DNA of 34,524 nt from an uncultured Clostridia bacterium (GCA_947628425.1 CANQZV010000008.1:1-34524), one strand, 5' to 3'; shown: positions 21,244 through 29,520, counted from the first letter of the stretch. A program made the numbers and translations. Notes: a model not told the origin generated them from the sequence alone.

Positions 21244-21698
21244 TTAATACGTTCCGGTTTATTTTCTCTCTTTGAATTTTTCTTTCAGCATCTTTTTTTG
21301 CTATATCTTGTCTTTTATCATATAATTTTTTTCCTTTACCAATTCCAATTTCTAATTTTACAAAATTATTTTTGAAATATAATTTTGTAGGAATAATGGA
21401 AACACCTTTCTGTTTAATTAAACCAATTAATTTATTAATTTCTCTTCTATTTAACAATAATTTTCTATCACGAATTGGATTTTTATTAAAAATATTTCCA
21501 TGTTCATAAGGACTAATATGCATTCCATACACAAATACTTCGCCATTTTTTATATTTGCATAGGAATCTTTTAAATTAACTTTCCCGAGTTCTAATTGAT
21601 TTTATTTCTGTACCAGTTAAAACAATTCCTGCTTCTAAAGTATCAGAAATTGTATAATTATGATAAGCAGTAGGATTTTTTGAAATTATTTTTTCCAT
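21244..21698 (-). CDS. smpB: SsrA-binding protein SmpB, read through two +1 frameshifts at in-frame CGG codons
   Basis: [37 protein letters not shown]-[CGGG=G][44 protein letters not shown]...KINRE-type tail ...REKIN-[CGGA=G]-TY*. 455 nt minus 2 = 151 codons (37+110+4). Confidence 0.93.
21254..21256 (-). other. in-frame CGG with inferred +1 frameshift (smpB site 2, 3 codons before the stop)
   Basis: Minus strand AAC CGG AAC runs on ~114 codons antisense to fba; AAC-c-GGA ACG TAT TAA gives the expected C-terminus. Confidence 0.75.
21585..21587 (-). other. in-frame CGG with inferred +1 frameshift (smpB site 1)
   Basis: Minus strand ACT CGG GAA AGT TAA terminates; ACT-c-GGG AAA GTT AAT TTA = TGKVNL. 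Confidence 0.85.
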
Positions 21699-21817
21699 AA
21701 AATTATGTACTCCTTCATGAATATAATTATATCACATTTAAAAGTTTAGAACAATAAAATTATATTTAAAAATACTAACAAAATTCACAACACAATGTTT
21801 TTACTATAAAATAAATT

Positions 21818-21843
21818 AATAGGTAAGAAATTTCTTACCTATT
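21818..21843. terminator. palindromic terminator
   Basis: aataggtaagaaatttcttacctatt perfect inverted repeat, T-rich on the minus side. Confidence 0.65.
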
Positions 21844-21856
21844 AAAAAGATAATCA

Positions 21857-22315
21857 TTATTCATTATCATAATTTGTATGTTCATATTGAGAACCATAGT
21901 ACCATACTAAAGCAACAATTACTACACCAACAATTCCTAATATTAACCAAGTCCAAGTTGTTGAACTCATACCCATAAATGTAGCATCAGTTGATGTTCT
22001 TTCAGCAGTATAATTACTATCGTTTCCCATATTATCAATACTACCAACAACATCGTTTGTTTCATTTTTTGCATCATTAGTAATATCTTGAGTTCCGTTA
22101 GTTACAGCATTTTTCATATTACTTACTCCATTTTCTATACCATTTTCAGCTTTTTGTATTACGTTTTTTGCACCATTAGAAGTATTCATAATAGCATTTC
22201 CTACATTGCTTGTTGTATTTTTTACATCATTTGTTGAATTGTCAGCATAAATGAAATATGAAAAAGAAAATAATATAAAACTTAGAACAATTGTTGAGAT
22301 TAAAAATTTCTTCAT
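21857..22315 (-). CDS. membrane-anchored secreted protein (signal/TM at both ends, N/T-rich middle)
   Basis: MKKFLISTIVLSFILFSFSYFIYA...; C-terminal TM WTWLILGIVGVVIVALVWYYGSQ; SD ggaggt before ATG 22315. Confidence 0.7.
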   Translation of the reverse strand: MKKFLISTIVLSFILFSFSYFIYADNSTNDVKNTTSNVGNAIMNTSNGAKNVIQKAENGIENGVSNMKNAVTNGTQDITNDAKNETNDVVGSIDNMGNDSNYTAERTSTDATFMGMSSTTWTWLILGIVGVVIVALVWYYGSQYEHTNYDNE

Positions 22316-22377
22316 ATTACAAACCTCCATTATAAAATATAATAATAGTATTTTTCATTTTAGAAAAAATATACAAA

Positions 22378-22405
22378 AAAAGCTGTAAAATAAATTTACA
22401 GCTTT
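22378..22405. terminator. terminator after the 22424-22840 gene
   Basis: aaagctgtaaa...tttacagcttt. Confidence 0.65.
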
Positions 22406-22423
22406 AAAAATTAATTTTTGAAA

Positions 22424-22840
22424 TTATTTTAATCTTATAATAATTGCAATTCCTAATAAAATTAATACAACACCAACAACTATTAATACAATGTTAATCA
22501 TATTTGTAATAGATAAATCACCAGAATTTTCATACTCTGTTGTAGTAGTTACAGTTGGTTCCTGAATATCAGATGATGTATTTTCTTCTAATGTGTCTTG
22601 TTCTGAAACATCTGAGTCAGATGAATAAATTGTATTATCATTTACAGTAGAATTCTCAGATGGCAATATAGAATTTGAAATAGTATTTTCACTACCAGTA
22701 ACAGAATTTCTATCGCCGTTAAAAGATAAATTGTTATTATTATTGTTCCAGTCCATTACTACATCTGAAGAATAAGAAACATTAAAAATAATAAAAATTA
22801 AAAAAGTAATTAAAGAAAAAATTAAAATTCTTTTATTCAT
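22424..22840 (-). CDS. membrane-anchored secreted protein, similar architecture to its neighbour
   Basis: MNKRILIFSLITFLIFIIFNVSYS...; C-terminal TM ITNMINIVLIVVGVVLILLGIAIIIRLK; SD ggaggt before ATG 22840. Confidence 0.7.
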   Translation of the reverse strand: MNKRILIFSLITFLIFIIFNVSYSSDVVMDWNNNNNNLSFNGDRNSVTGSENTISNSILPSENSTVNDNTIYSSDSDVSEQDTLEENTSSDIQEPTVTTTTEYENSGDLSITNMINIVLIVVGVVLILLGIAIIIRLK

Positions 22841-23023
22841 ATTATATACCTCCATATTATTATCAAAAATTAATATTTTATTTTTAAATTTTACTATGTT
22901 ATATAATATCATAAAAAAACATAAAATGTAAATAAATTTTTTATATTATTCAAAAAATTATAACAATATATTGACAATTTAAATAAATAAATATAAAATC
23001 ATAAAAAATGAGGAGGTAAGAAT

Positions 23024-23164
23024 ATGAAAAAATATAAATGTACTGTATGTGGTTACATATATGATGATGAAAATGAAGAAATTAAATTTGAAGATTTACC
23101 AGATACTTGGGTATGTCCAATGTGTGGTGTAGGAAAAGATTTATTTGAAGAAATAACAGAATAA
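23024..23164 (+). CDS. rubredoxin
   Basis: [46 protein letters not shown]; two CxxCG motifs; SD aggaggt. Below ORF-track size limit. Confidence 0.95.
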   Translation: MKKYKCTVCGYIYDDENEEIKFEDLPDTWVCPMCGVGKDLFEEITE

Positions 23165-23174
23165 TATTAAAATA

Positions 23175-23214
23175 AAAAATATAGTGTGTTTTTAATTACA
23201 CACTATATTTTTTT
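23175..23214 (+). terminator. terminator after rubredoxin
   Basis: aaaatatagtgtgt...acacactatattttttt. Confidence 0.75.
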
Positions 23215-23279
23215 GTGCATTAATATAAATTTATGCATTAATTATTAATTATTATCATACATTTTAAAAGGTGGTATTA

Positions 23280-23727
23280 ATGGCATATTCTGATAGAGAG
23301 TTATTAGCTAGAATTATTGAATGTGAAGCAGGAGGCGAAGGAGATAATGGTATGAAAGCTGTTGCAAGTGTTATTATGAATAGAGTAAATTCCAGCCAGG
23401 GAGAATATGCTAGAGTGTCTCAAGGTGGTAATATACGTAGCATTATTTATCAAAAGGGACAATTCGATTGTGCATCTGAAACTCTTTTAGGAAAATATAA
23501 TGAACAAAATATTTATAATATGAATCCAACTGAAGTTCATTATAATATTGCAGATTGGGCTTTATCTGGAAATAGATTATCAGAAATAGGAATTTGTTTA
23601 TGGTATTTAAATCCGTTTAAACCTAGTTGTAATAAAACATTTCCAATAAATCGGTTCTGGAACATTTCATACAAGATTAGGTAAACACTGCTTTTATAGA
23701 CCTACTGAACTATATTCTAATACATAG
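23280..23727 (+). CDS. cwlJ: spore cortex-lytic cell wall hydrolase CwlJ/SleB family, read through one +1 frameshift at CGG 23652-23654
   Basis: MAYSDRELLARIIECEAGGEGDNGMKAVASVIMNRVNS...FPIN-[CGGT=G]-SGTFHTRLGKHCFYRPTELYSNT*; followed by gerQ-like gene. Confidence 0.88.
23652..23654 (+). other. in-frame CGG with inferred +1 frameshift (cwlJ)
   Basis: AAT CGG TTC TGG... stops at KIR*; AAT-c-GGT TCT GGA ACA restores the HCFYRPTE C-terminus. Confidence 0.85.
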
Positions 23728-23769
23728 AATACAATTAAAATTTATGAAAAATTGGAGGTATGAAAAATG

Positions 23770-24198
23770 ATGAATCCTGAAGATTTAACAAACAGAAGAA
23801 ATAGAATAACAGAAGAACGTATTTCAGAACAAAAAGCAAAAGAAGAAGATACATCAAGAGAGACAAGACAAAATGAAATTCCAGAAATTTTAACAAACCC
23901 TATTTATACTCCTGCTTTTTTAAGAGAGCAAATAGGAAAATTAATGAGAGTTGAATTTTTAATTGGAACAAATAATATGGTAGATAGAATAGGATTTTTA
24001 GAAGATGTTGGAGCAAGCTATATTTTATTAAGGTCTTTTGAAGGAGACAGTCAAATTTATGCAGATATATATGCAATAAAATTCATTACGATATCAGCAA
24101 CTTATGGAGGATTACCAAGTTTTCAAAATTTTAGTAACAATATGAATATGCAAAATATGAATATGGGCATGAACCAAAATATGAATAAATATTATTAA
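23770..24198 (+). CDS. gerQ: GerQ-like spore coat protein
   Basis: FLREQIGKLMRVEFLIGTNNMVDRIGFLEDVGASYILLRSFEGDSQIYADIYAIKFITI; adjacent to the cwlJ-like gene. Confidence 0.75.
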   Translation: MNPEDLTNRRNRITEERISEQKAKEEDTSRETRQNEIPEILTNPIYTPAFLREQIGKLMRVEFLIGTNNMVDRIGFLEDVGASYILLRSFEGDSQIYADIYAIKFITISATYGGLPSFQNFSNNMNMQNMNMGMNQNMNKYY

Positions 24199-24229
24199 TT
24201 TAAAATAATAGAAATAAATATATGAATTT

Positions 24230-24278
24230 AAATATAGAATATTTTACTATATATGTAGTAAAATATTCTATATTTTTT
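24230..24278 (+). terminator. terminator after gerQ-like gene
   Basis: aatatagaatattttacta...tagtaaaatattctatattttttt. Confidence 0.75.
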
Positions 24279-24464
24279 TGCTATTTTTTCTTTTTCTTTC
24301 AATGAGAGTGCCACCTTTCTCATATTGTTCTCATTAAATTTAAATGATAATTTTATTATATCATTTAAGAGAACAAATATTTTTTTATTGGTACATTTTA
24401 TCATTTCTTTACTTAAGACATTATCATATTTCTTTCATAATGACAAAACCAATATGGCAGAAAA

Positions 24465-24493
24465 TTGACATAAAAAGGAATTTATGGTAAAAT
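24465..24493 (+). promoter_or_regulatory. sigma-A type promoter
   Basis: TTGACA, 17-nt spacer, TAAAAT. Confidence 0.7.
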
Positions 24494-24527
24494 ATTAAAG
24501 ATATTATAAATGTATAAGGAGCCTATT

Positions 24528-27296
24528 ATGAATAGAGAAGATGAAATAAAACAAATTAATGAAATAATTAATAAACTAGATATTATATCAGATGATGAGT
24601 GGCAAAGAAAAGAAGAAGAAGCTGAAGAAGAATATAATGAAAGAATAGGTATTATAGAAGAAGAAATAGAAGAAGCACTATTGGATTATATTTCAGATAG
24701 TTTATTAGTTGAACAAGAAATAAATGAAGAAGAAGCAATAAAAGAGGCTCAAGAAAAAATACAAAATGATTATGAAATATTTAGTGAAGCATTTATAGAA
24801 AATAGTGATAGTACAATAACTCTAAAGAGTGAGGAAGATTTAAAATTATTAGGTTATGATACACCTGAAGAAATACAAAAATTAAAAGATATAGAAAATA
24901 ATAAAAATGCTCCAGAACAATATTTTAACCAATTAAAAGAAAGCATAAAAAGTAAAAAATATATTGATATAGAAATTAATAGAAAAATGGAACTTGCAAA
25001 ATCTATCATTGATGCAAAGAAACGAGGAGAAACCATTCCAACTAGCTTAAATCTAAATTTCGAAAAAGATAAATTTGAAAAAGCAAATGAATATATTGCT
25101 AGAACTGGTACATTAAAAAGAATACCAATAATACAGAATGAATATATAAATAATAATTATATAGTATGTAAAAGATATGATGATGTTATAAAAAATTATA
25201 ATAAAAATAATAGAACCACTTCAAATAATAAAGTCGCAACGACTTCAACAATGCAAGTTGTAGAGCTAAATGAATTTGAATTAACTAAAAAAGTTGTATT
25301 TAAAAGAGTACCAGAAAGAAAAGATGTAATCTATACAAATCTTGAAAGAAAATTAGATAAAAATAATGATTTAACTAAACAAAAAATCAAAGCGAGAACA
25401 GAGTTAAAAAGTATTTTTAAACAAATTGGAAATAAAGAATTATCAAAAGAAGAATTGGAAGAAACAAATTCAAATGTAGAAATTATTAAAAAGAAATATC
25501 CTAATATTGTAGATGATAAACTGATAGAAAAAATTTCTAAAAAATTTAATGTTAAACTATCTAAAATATGTGAACCTTCAAAAATAATTACAGAAAACAT
25601 TGGAAAAATAGAAAGACAAGATAAATATAATGATACAGCCCTAAAAGATGAAGAATTAGGGGAAAAGAAAGCAGAGAAAGTAGAAACAAAGCAATTTGAC
25701 GATAGAAGAAAAGAGATATTAAATGTTATATCTAAATTTAATGAAGATAATAAATCAGTATTAAATATGCCAGAACAATATATATTTTTTATTGCAAATT
25801 ATTTAAACAATAATGATGATGAATATGTGCGTAATAATTTTAATAAAATGATTTTAAAACTAGAAAATAGCATACAAGGTAATTTTGAAAAAGAATTTAT
25901 TGAAAAAGGCATAGACTTTAATATTGGACTTTTAGATTATCTATATCAAACTTATAATGATGAAAATGGAAGAGGTATTGTTAAACCTAATAAACAAAAA
26001 GCAATAGAATTTTTGCATAAAGAATTAAATTATTTTGCAGAGTTAAGAAATAAGATATATTCTTCTACTAATAATACTATAGAATGCATTAAGAATGAAG
26101 CTAGATTTAGTAATACATTAAAAAAATTAAAAAATAGTAAACTATCTACTAAAATACCAGTTATGCCATTAATCATAAATTATGAACTTGCAAGGAGAAA
26201 TCAAGTAACTGGTGATATTACTAACATTATAAAGACATATAAAAAGAAAATAGAAAAAAATGATGTAGTTTCTGAAATTGAATTAGATGAATTGGGTAGA
26301 ATTGCTTATGAAGGAATAAAGGACTTATCTGGTAATGTTATTGTTGAACCTGATAAGATTCTTGCAAAAAATGTATATGAAAAATTAATTACAGATTATA
26401 GAGATAAGAGAGCAGAAACAAATTATAATAGGTTGTATGATTTATATTCAGATCAAACACTTCCTATTTATGATGAAATAAAAGCTAATGAGTTAAAAGT
26501 AACCATGAAACAAAAGGAAATAAAAGTAAAAAAGGAAGATATGAACAAAAATAAACGAAATAAATCTAATTCAAGAACCTATGTATGTAGTGATCTTCAT
26601 GGACAATATTCTACATATGAGGAAATCATAAAAAAATTAAAAAATACTGATAAATTATATGTTTTAGGAGATGTAATAGATAGAGGACCAGATGGAATAA
26701 AGATTTTGCAAGATATAATGAAAAATAAAGAAAAGGGACAGATTGAATTCATAGTAGGAAATCATGAAATTATGATGATGAAATCATTATTCTTCAATGA
26801 TAAAAAAGAAAGCGAAAACTGGGAACAAAACAATGGAGGAGATGTAACAAAACAAGCATTTGAAAGATTAACTCAAGATGAACAAAATAAAATAAAGGAA
26901 TTCATTTTAGATTCATATGTATATAAAAACATTAATATAAATTCACAGCAAATTCACATGGTACATGCCAAAGCAATACAACCAGAAAACGAAATTGAAG
27001 ATAAAACTGTAAGAGAATTATTGAAAGAAGGAAAAATGGATATGATAGAGGAGGCTGTTTGGTGTAGAGATAATTCTGGAACAGAAAATAAAAATATAGC
27101 AAAGAAGGGTACATTTACTATAATCGGACATACACCGACTGATAGTAAAATGATAGAATATAAAAATGGTTATCTAAATATAGATTGTGGAGCAGCATAT
27201 GAAGAAAGAGAATCACTAGTTGATTTGCAAAATGGAACGGTAGAATACTTTAATATTCAAGATGAAAAAATGAAAGAAAAAGATAGAGATAAATAG
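24528..27296 (+). CDS. large protein: ~690-aa charged/coiled N-terminal region fused to a PPP-family (calcineurin-like) phosphatase domain
   Basis: C-terminal VCSDLHGQYSTYEEI, LGDVIDRGPDGIKIL, FIVGNHEIMMM, IGHTPTD, NIDCGAAY; SD aagga before ATG 24528. Confidence 0.85.
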   Translation: MNREDEIKQINEIINKLDIISDDEWQRKEEEAEEEYNERIGIIEEEIEEALLDYISDSLLVEQEINEEEAIKEAQEKIQNDYEIFSEAFIENSDSTITLKSEEDLKLLGYDTPEEIQKLKDIENNKNAPEQYFNQLKESIKSKKYIDIEINRKMELAKSIIDAKKRGETIPTSLNLNFEKDKFEKANEYIARTGTLKRIPIIQNEYINNNYIVCKRYDDVIKNYNKNNRTTSNNKVATTSTMQVVELNEFELTKKVVFKRVPERKDVIYTNLERKLDKNNDLTKQKIKARTELKSIFKQIGNKELSKEELEETNSNVEIIKKKYPNIVDDKLIEKISKKFNVKLSKICEPSKIITENIGKIERQDKYNDTALKDEELGEKKAEKVETKQFDDRRKEILNVISKFNEDNKSVLNMPEQYIFFIANYLNNNDDEYVRNNFNKMILKLENSIQGNFEKEFIEKGIDFNIGLLDYLYQTYNDENGRGIVKPNKQKAIEFLHKELNYFAELRNKIYSSTNNTIECIKNEARFSNTLKKLKNSKLSTKIPVMPLIINYELARRNQVTGDITNIIKTYKKKIEKNDVVSEIELDELGRIAYEGIKDLSGNVIVEPDKILAKNVYEKLITDYRDKRAETNYNRLYDLYSDQTLPIYDEIKANELKVTMKQKEIKVKKEDMNKNKRNKSNSRTYVCSDLHGQYSTYEEIIKKLKNTDKLYVLGDVIDRGPDGIKILQDIMKNKEKGQIEFIVGNHEIMMMKSLFFNDKKESENWEQNNGGDVTKQAFERLTQDEQNKIKEFILDSYVYKNININSQQIHMVHAKAIQPENEIEDKTVRELLKEGKMDMIEEAVWCRDNSGTENKNIAKKGTFTIIGHTPTDSKMIEYKNGYLNIDCGAAYEERESLVDLQNGTVEYFNIQDEKMKEKDRDK

Positions 27297-27348
27297 TTTA
27301 AAATAAATCATACTTTATTAAGTAAAAGCACACCTTAATGTTAATTAT

Positions 27349-27377
27349 CGCAAGGTAAATAACCTTGCGTTTTTTTT
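27349..27377 (+). terminator. Rho-independent terminator
   Basis: cgcaaggt-aaata-accttgcg-tttttttt. Confidence 0.9.
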
Positions 27378-27448
27378 AGAAAAATGCTAAAATATTAAAT
27401 AGATTTAAATAATTTTACTTAGCATTATTTAGTTTTAAAAATATGAAG

Positions 27449-27550
27449 TTTGTGACCGAATTCGTGTAATTGCTATTTATATTTACTAAAAAAAAGCGAA
27501 CAAATTACATGAATTTTTGGCTAATAGTTGTCGTTTTTATTGGTCACAAA
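27449..27550 (+). promoter_or_regulatory. nested inverted-repeat leader upstream of uvrB
   Basis: tttgtgacc (27449-27457)/ggtcacaaa (27542-27550) enclosing aattcgtgtaatt (27459-27471)/aattacatgaatt (27503-27515); SD gggagg follows immediately. Confidence 0.5.
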
Positions 27551-27560
27551 GGGAGGAAAA

Positions 27561-29520
27561 ATGTTTAAATTACATTCAGAATATAAGCCAACTGGCGACC
27601 AGCCACAAGCAATTGAATATCTAAGCAATCGGAATAAAAGAAGGTAAGAAATTTCAAACTTTACTTGGTGTAACTCGGTTCACGGAAAAACATTCACAAT
27701 GGCAAATATTATTGAAAAGGTACAAAAGCCTACATTAATTCTTGCACATAATAAAGCATTGGCAGGACAACTTTACTCAGAATTTAAAGAATTATTTCCT
27801 TCAAACAATGTAGAAATATTTATGAGTTATTATGATTATTACCAACCAGAGGCTTATATTGCATCATCAGATACATACATAGAAAAAGATTCTTCTGTAA
27901 ATGATGAAATAGATAAACTGCGCCATTCTGCAACTGCTTCTCTATTTGAAACAAGAGATGTTATTATTGTAGCATCTGTTTCATGCATATATGGTCTAGG
28001 TGACCCTATTGACTATGAAAATATGATAATATCATTACGACCAGGAATGACTAAAACTAGAGATGAAATATTAAGAAAACTTATTAAAATGCAATACACA
28101 AGAAATGAATTAGATTTTAAAAGAGGAACTTTTAGAGCAAAAGGAGATATTATTGAAATTTATCCGTCTGACCAAAGTGAAAGTGCTATAAGAGTAGAAA
28201 TGTGGGGAGATGAAATTGAAAAAATATCAGAAATTAATCCTTTAACTGGAAAAACAACAGGAATTAGACAACATGTTATGATATTCCCAAATTCGCATTA
28301 TGTAACAACAGCTGAAAAAATGGAAAAAGCTATCCATACAATTGAAGAAGAACTAGAGGAACAAGTTAAATTTTTTAAATCTAAAAATAAATTAATTGAA
28401 GCACAAAGAATTGAAGAAAGAACAAATTTCGATATCGAAATGATGAAAGAAACAGGATTTTGTCAGGGAATAGAAAATTATTCAAGACATATTAGCGGAA
28501 GAAAAGCTCGGTTCACCACCATTTACTTTATTTGATTATTTTCCAGATGATTTTCTAATTATGATTGATGAATCACATGCAACCATTCCTCAAGTAAGAG
28601 CAATGTATAATGGCGATAGAGCAAGAAAAGAGTCTTTAGTAAAGTATGGTTTTAGATTACCATCTGCATTTGATAATAGACCTTTAAGATTTGATGAATT
28701 TGAAGAAAGAATTAATCAATGTATATTTGTTAGTGCAACACCAGCAGATTATGAAAAACAGCAATCAAAAAATAATATTGCAGAACAAATAATAAGACCT
28801 ACAGGGTTATTAGATCCAGAAATAGAAGTAAAACCAATAGAAAATCAAATTGATGATTTAATTGAGCAAATAAGAATAAGAACAGAAAAAAATCAACGAA
28901 TTTTAGTAACTACTTTAACAAAAAAAATGGCTGAAGATTTATCAGCATATCTTGCAGAAATTGGAATAAAAGTACGATATATGCATTCTGAAATAAAAGC
29001 ATTAGAAAGAATGGAGATTATAAGAAGCTTAAGAATTGGAGAATTTGATGTTTTAGTAGGTATTAATTTATTAAGAGAAGGATTAGATATTCCAGAGGTT
29101 TCTCTAGTTGCTATTCTAGATGCAGATAAAGAAGGTTTTTTACGTTCTGAGCGTTCACTAATTCAAACAATAGGTCGTGCTGCAAGAAATACAGAAGGAA
29201 AAGTTATTATGTATGCTGATGAATTAACAGAAAGCATGGAAAAAGCAATTTCTGAAACGAATAGAAGAAGAAAAATACAAAGCGAATATAATAAAGAACA
29301 TAATATTACCCCACAAACAATAAAAAAAGGAATAAGAGATACAATAAAAGCTACACTTGTAGAAGAAATTCAAGAAGAATATAAAATAGAAAAAGATCAA
29401 ACAGTTGAGGATATAATTAGTAAATTAACAGACGAAATGTTAAAATATGCATCAAATATGGAATTTGAAAAAGCGGCAGAACTAAGAGATAAAATTAAAG
29501 AATTAGAAGAAATAGTATAA
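27561..29520 (+). CDS. uvrB: UvrABC system protein B, read through four +1 frameshifts at in-frame CGG codons
   Basis: [23 protein letters not shown]-[G][14 protein letters not shown][G]-S-[G][23 protein letters not shown]...HISGRKA-[G][22 protein letters not shown]...; 1960 nt minus 4 = 652 codons. Confidence 0.95.
27630..27632 (+). other. in-frame CGG with inferred +1 frameshift (uvrB site 1)
   Basis: AAT CGG AAT AAA AGA AGG TAA vs AAT-c-GGA ATA AAA GAA GGT. Confidence 0.85.
27676..27678 (+). other. in-frame CGG with inferred +1 frameshift (uvrB site 2, P-loop)
   Basis: ACT-c-GGT TCA restores GVTGS of Walker A. Confidence 0.87.
27683..27685 (+). other. in-frame CGG with inferred +1 frameshift (uvrB site 3, P-loop)
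   Basis: TCA-c-GGA AAA ACA restores SGKT of Walker A, one codon after the previous shift. Confidence 0.87.
28509..28511 (+). other. in-frame CGG with inferred +1 frameshift (uvrB site 4)
   Basis: GCT CGG TTC ACC ... TGA vs GCT-c-GGT TCA CCA CCA TTT ACT TTA TTT GAT TAT. Confidence 0.87.

Noticed and set aside
27449-27550. LexA/SOS box upstream of uvrB
   Set aside because: cgaacaaattacatg only partly resembles the Gram-positive SOS consensus and lacks the GTTC half; the larger inverted repeats explain the sequence better.
27561-29520. Treating uvrB as a decayed pseudogene or several separate ORFs
   Set aside because: All four breaks are the same event (C before GGN, in-frame CGG), with no other stops or indels and otherwise strong UvrB conservation; random decay would not be codon-specific.
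1082-29520. Systematic sequencing/assembly error (spurious C before GG) as the full explanation
   Set aside because: Not excluded without reads, but less likely: sites occur only at codon-aligned Gly positions, follow mRNA sense on both strands, and the many GG dinucleotides elsewhere, including GAGG/AGG contexts and non-coding sites, show no comparable disruption.
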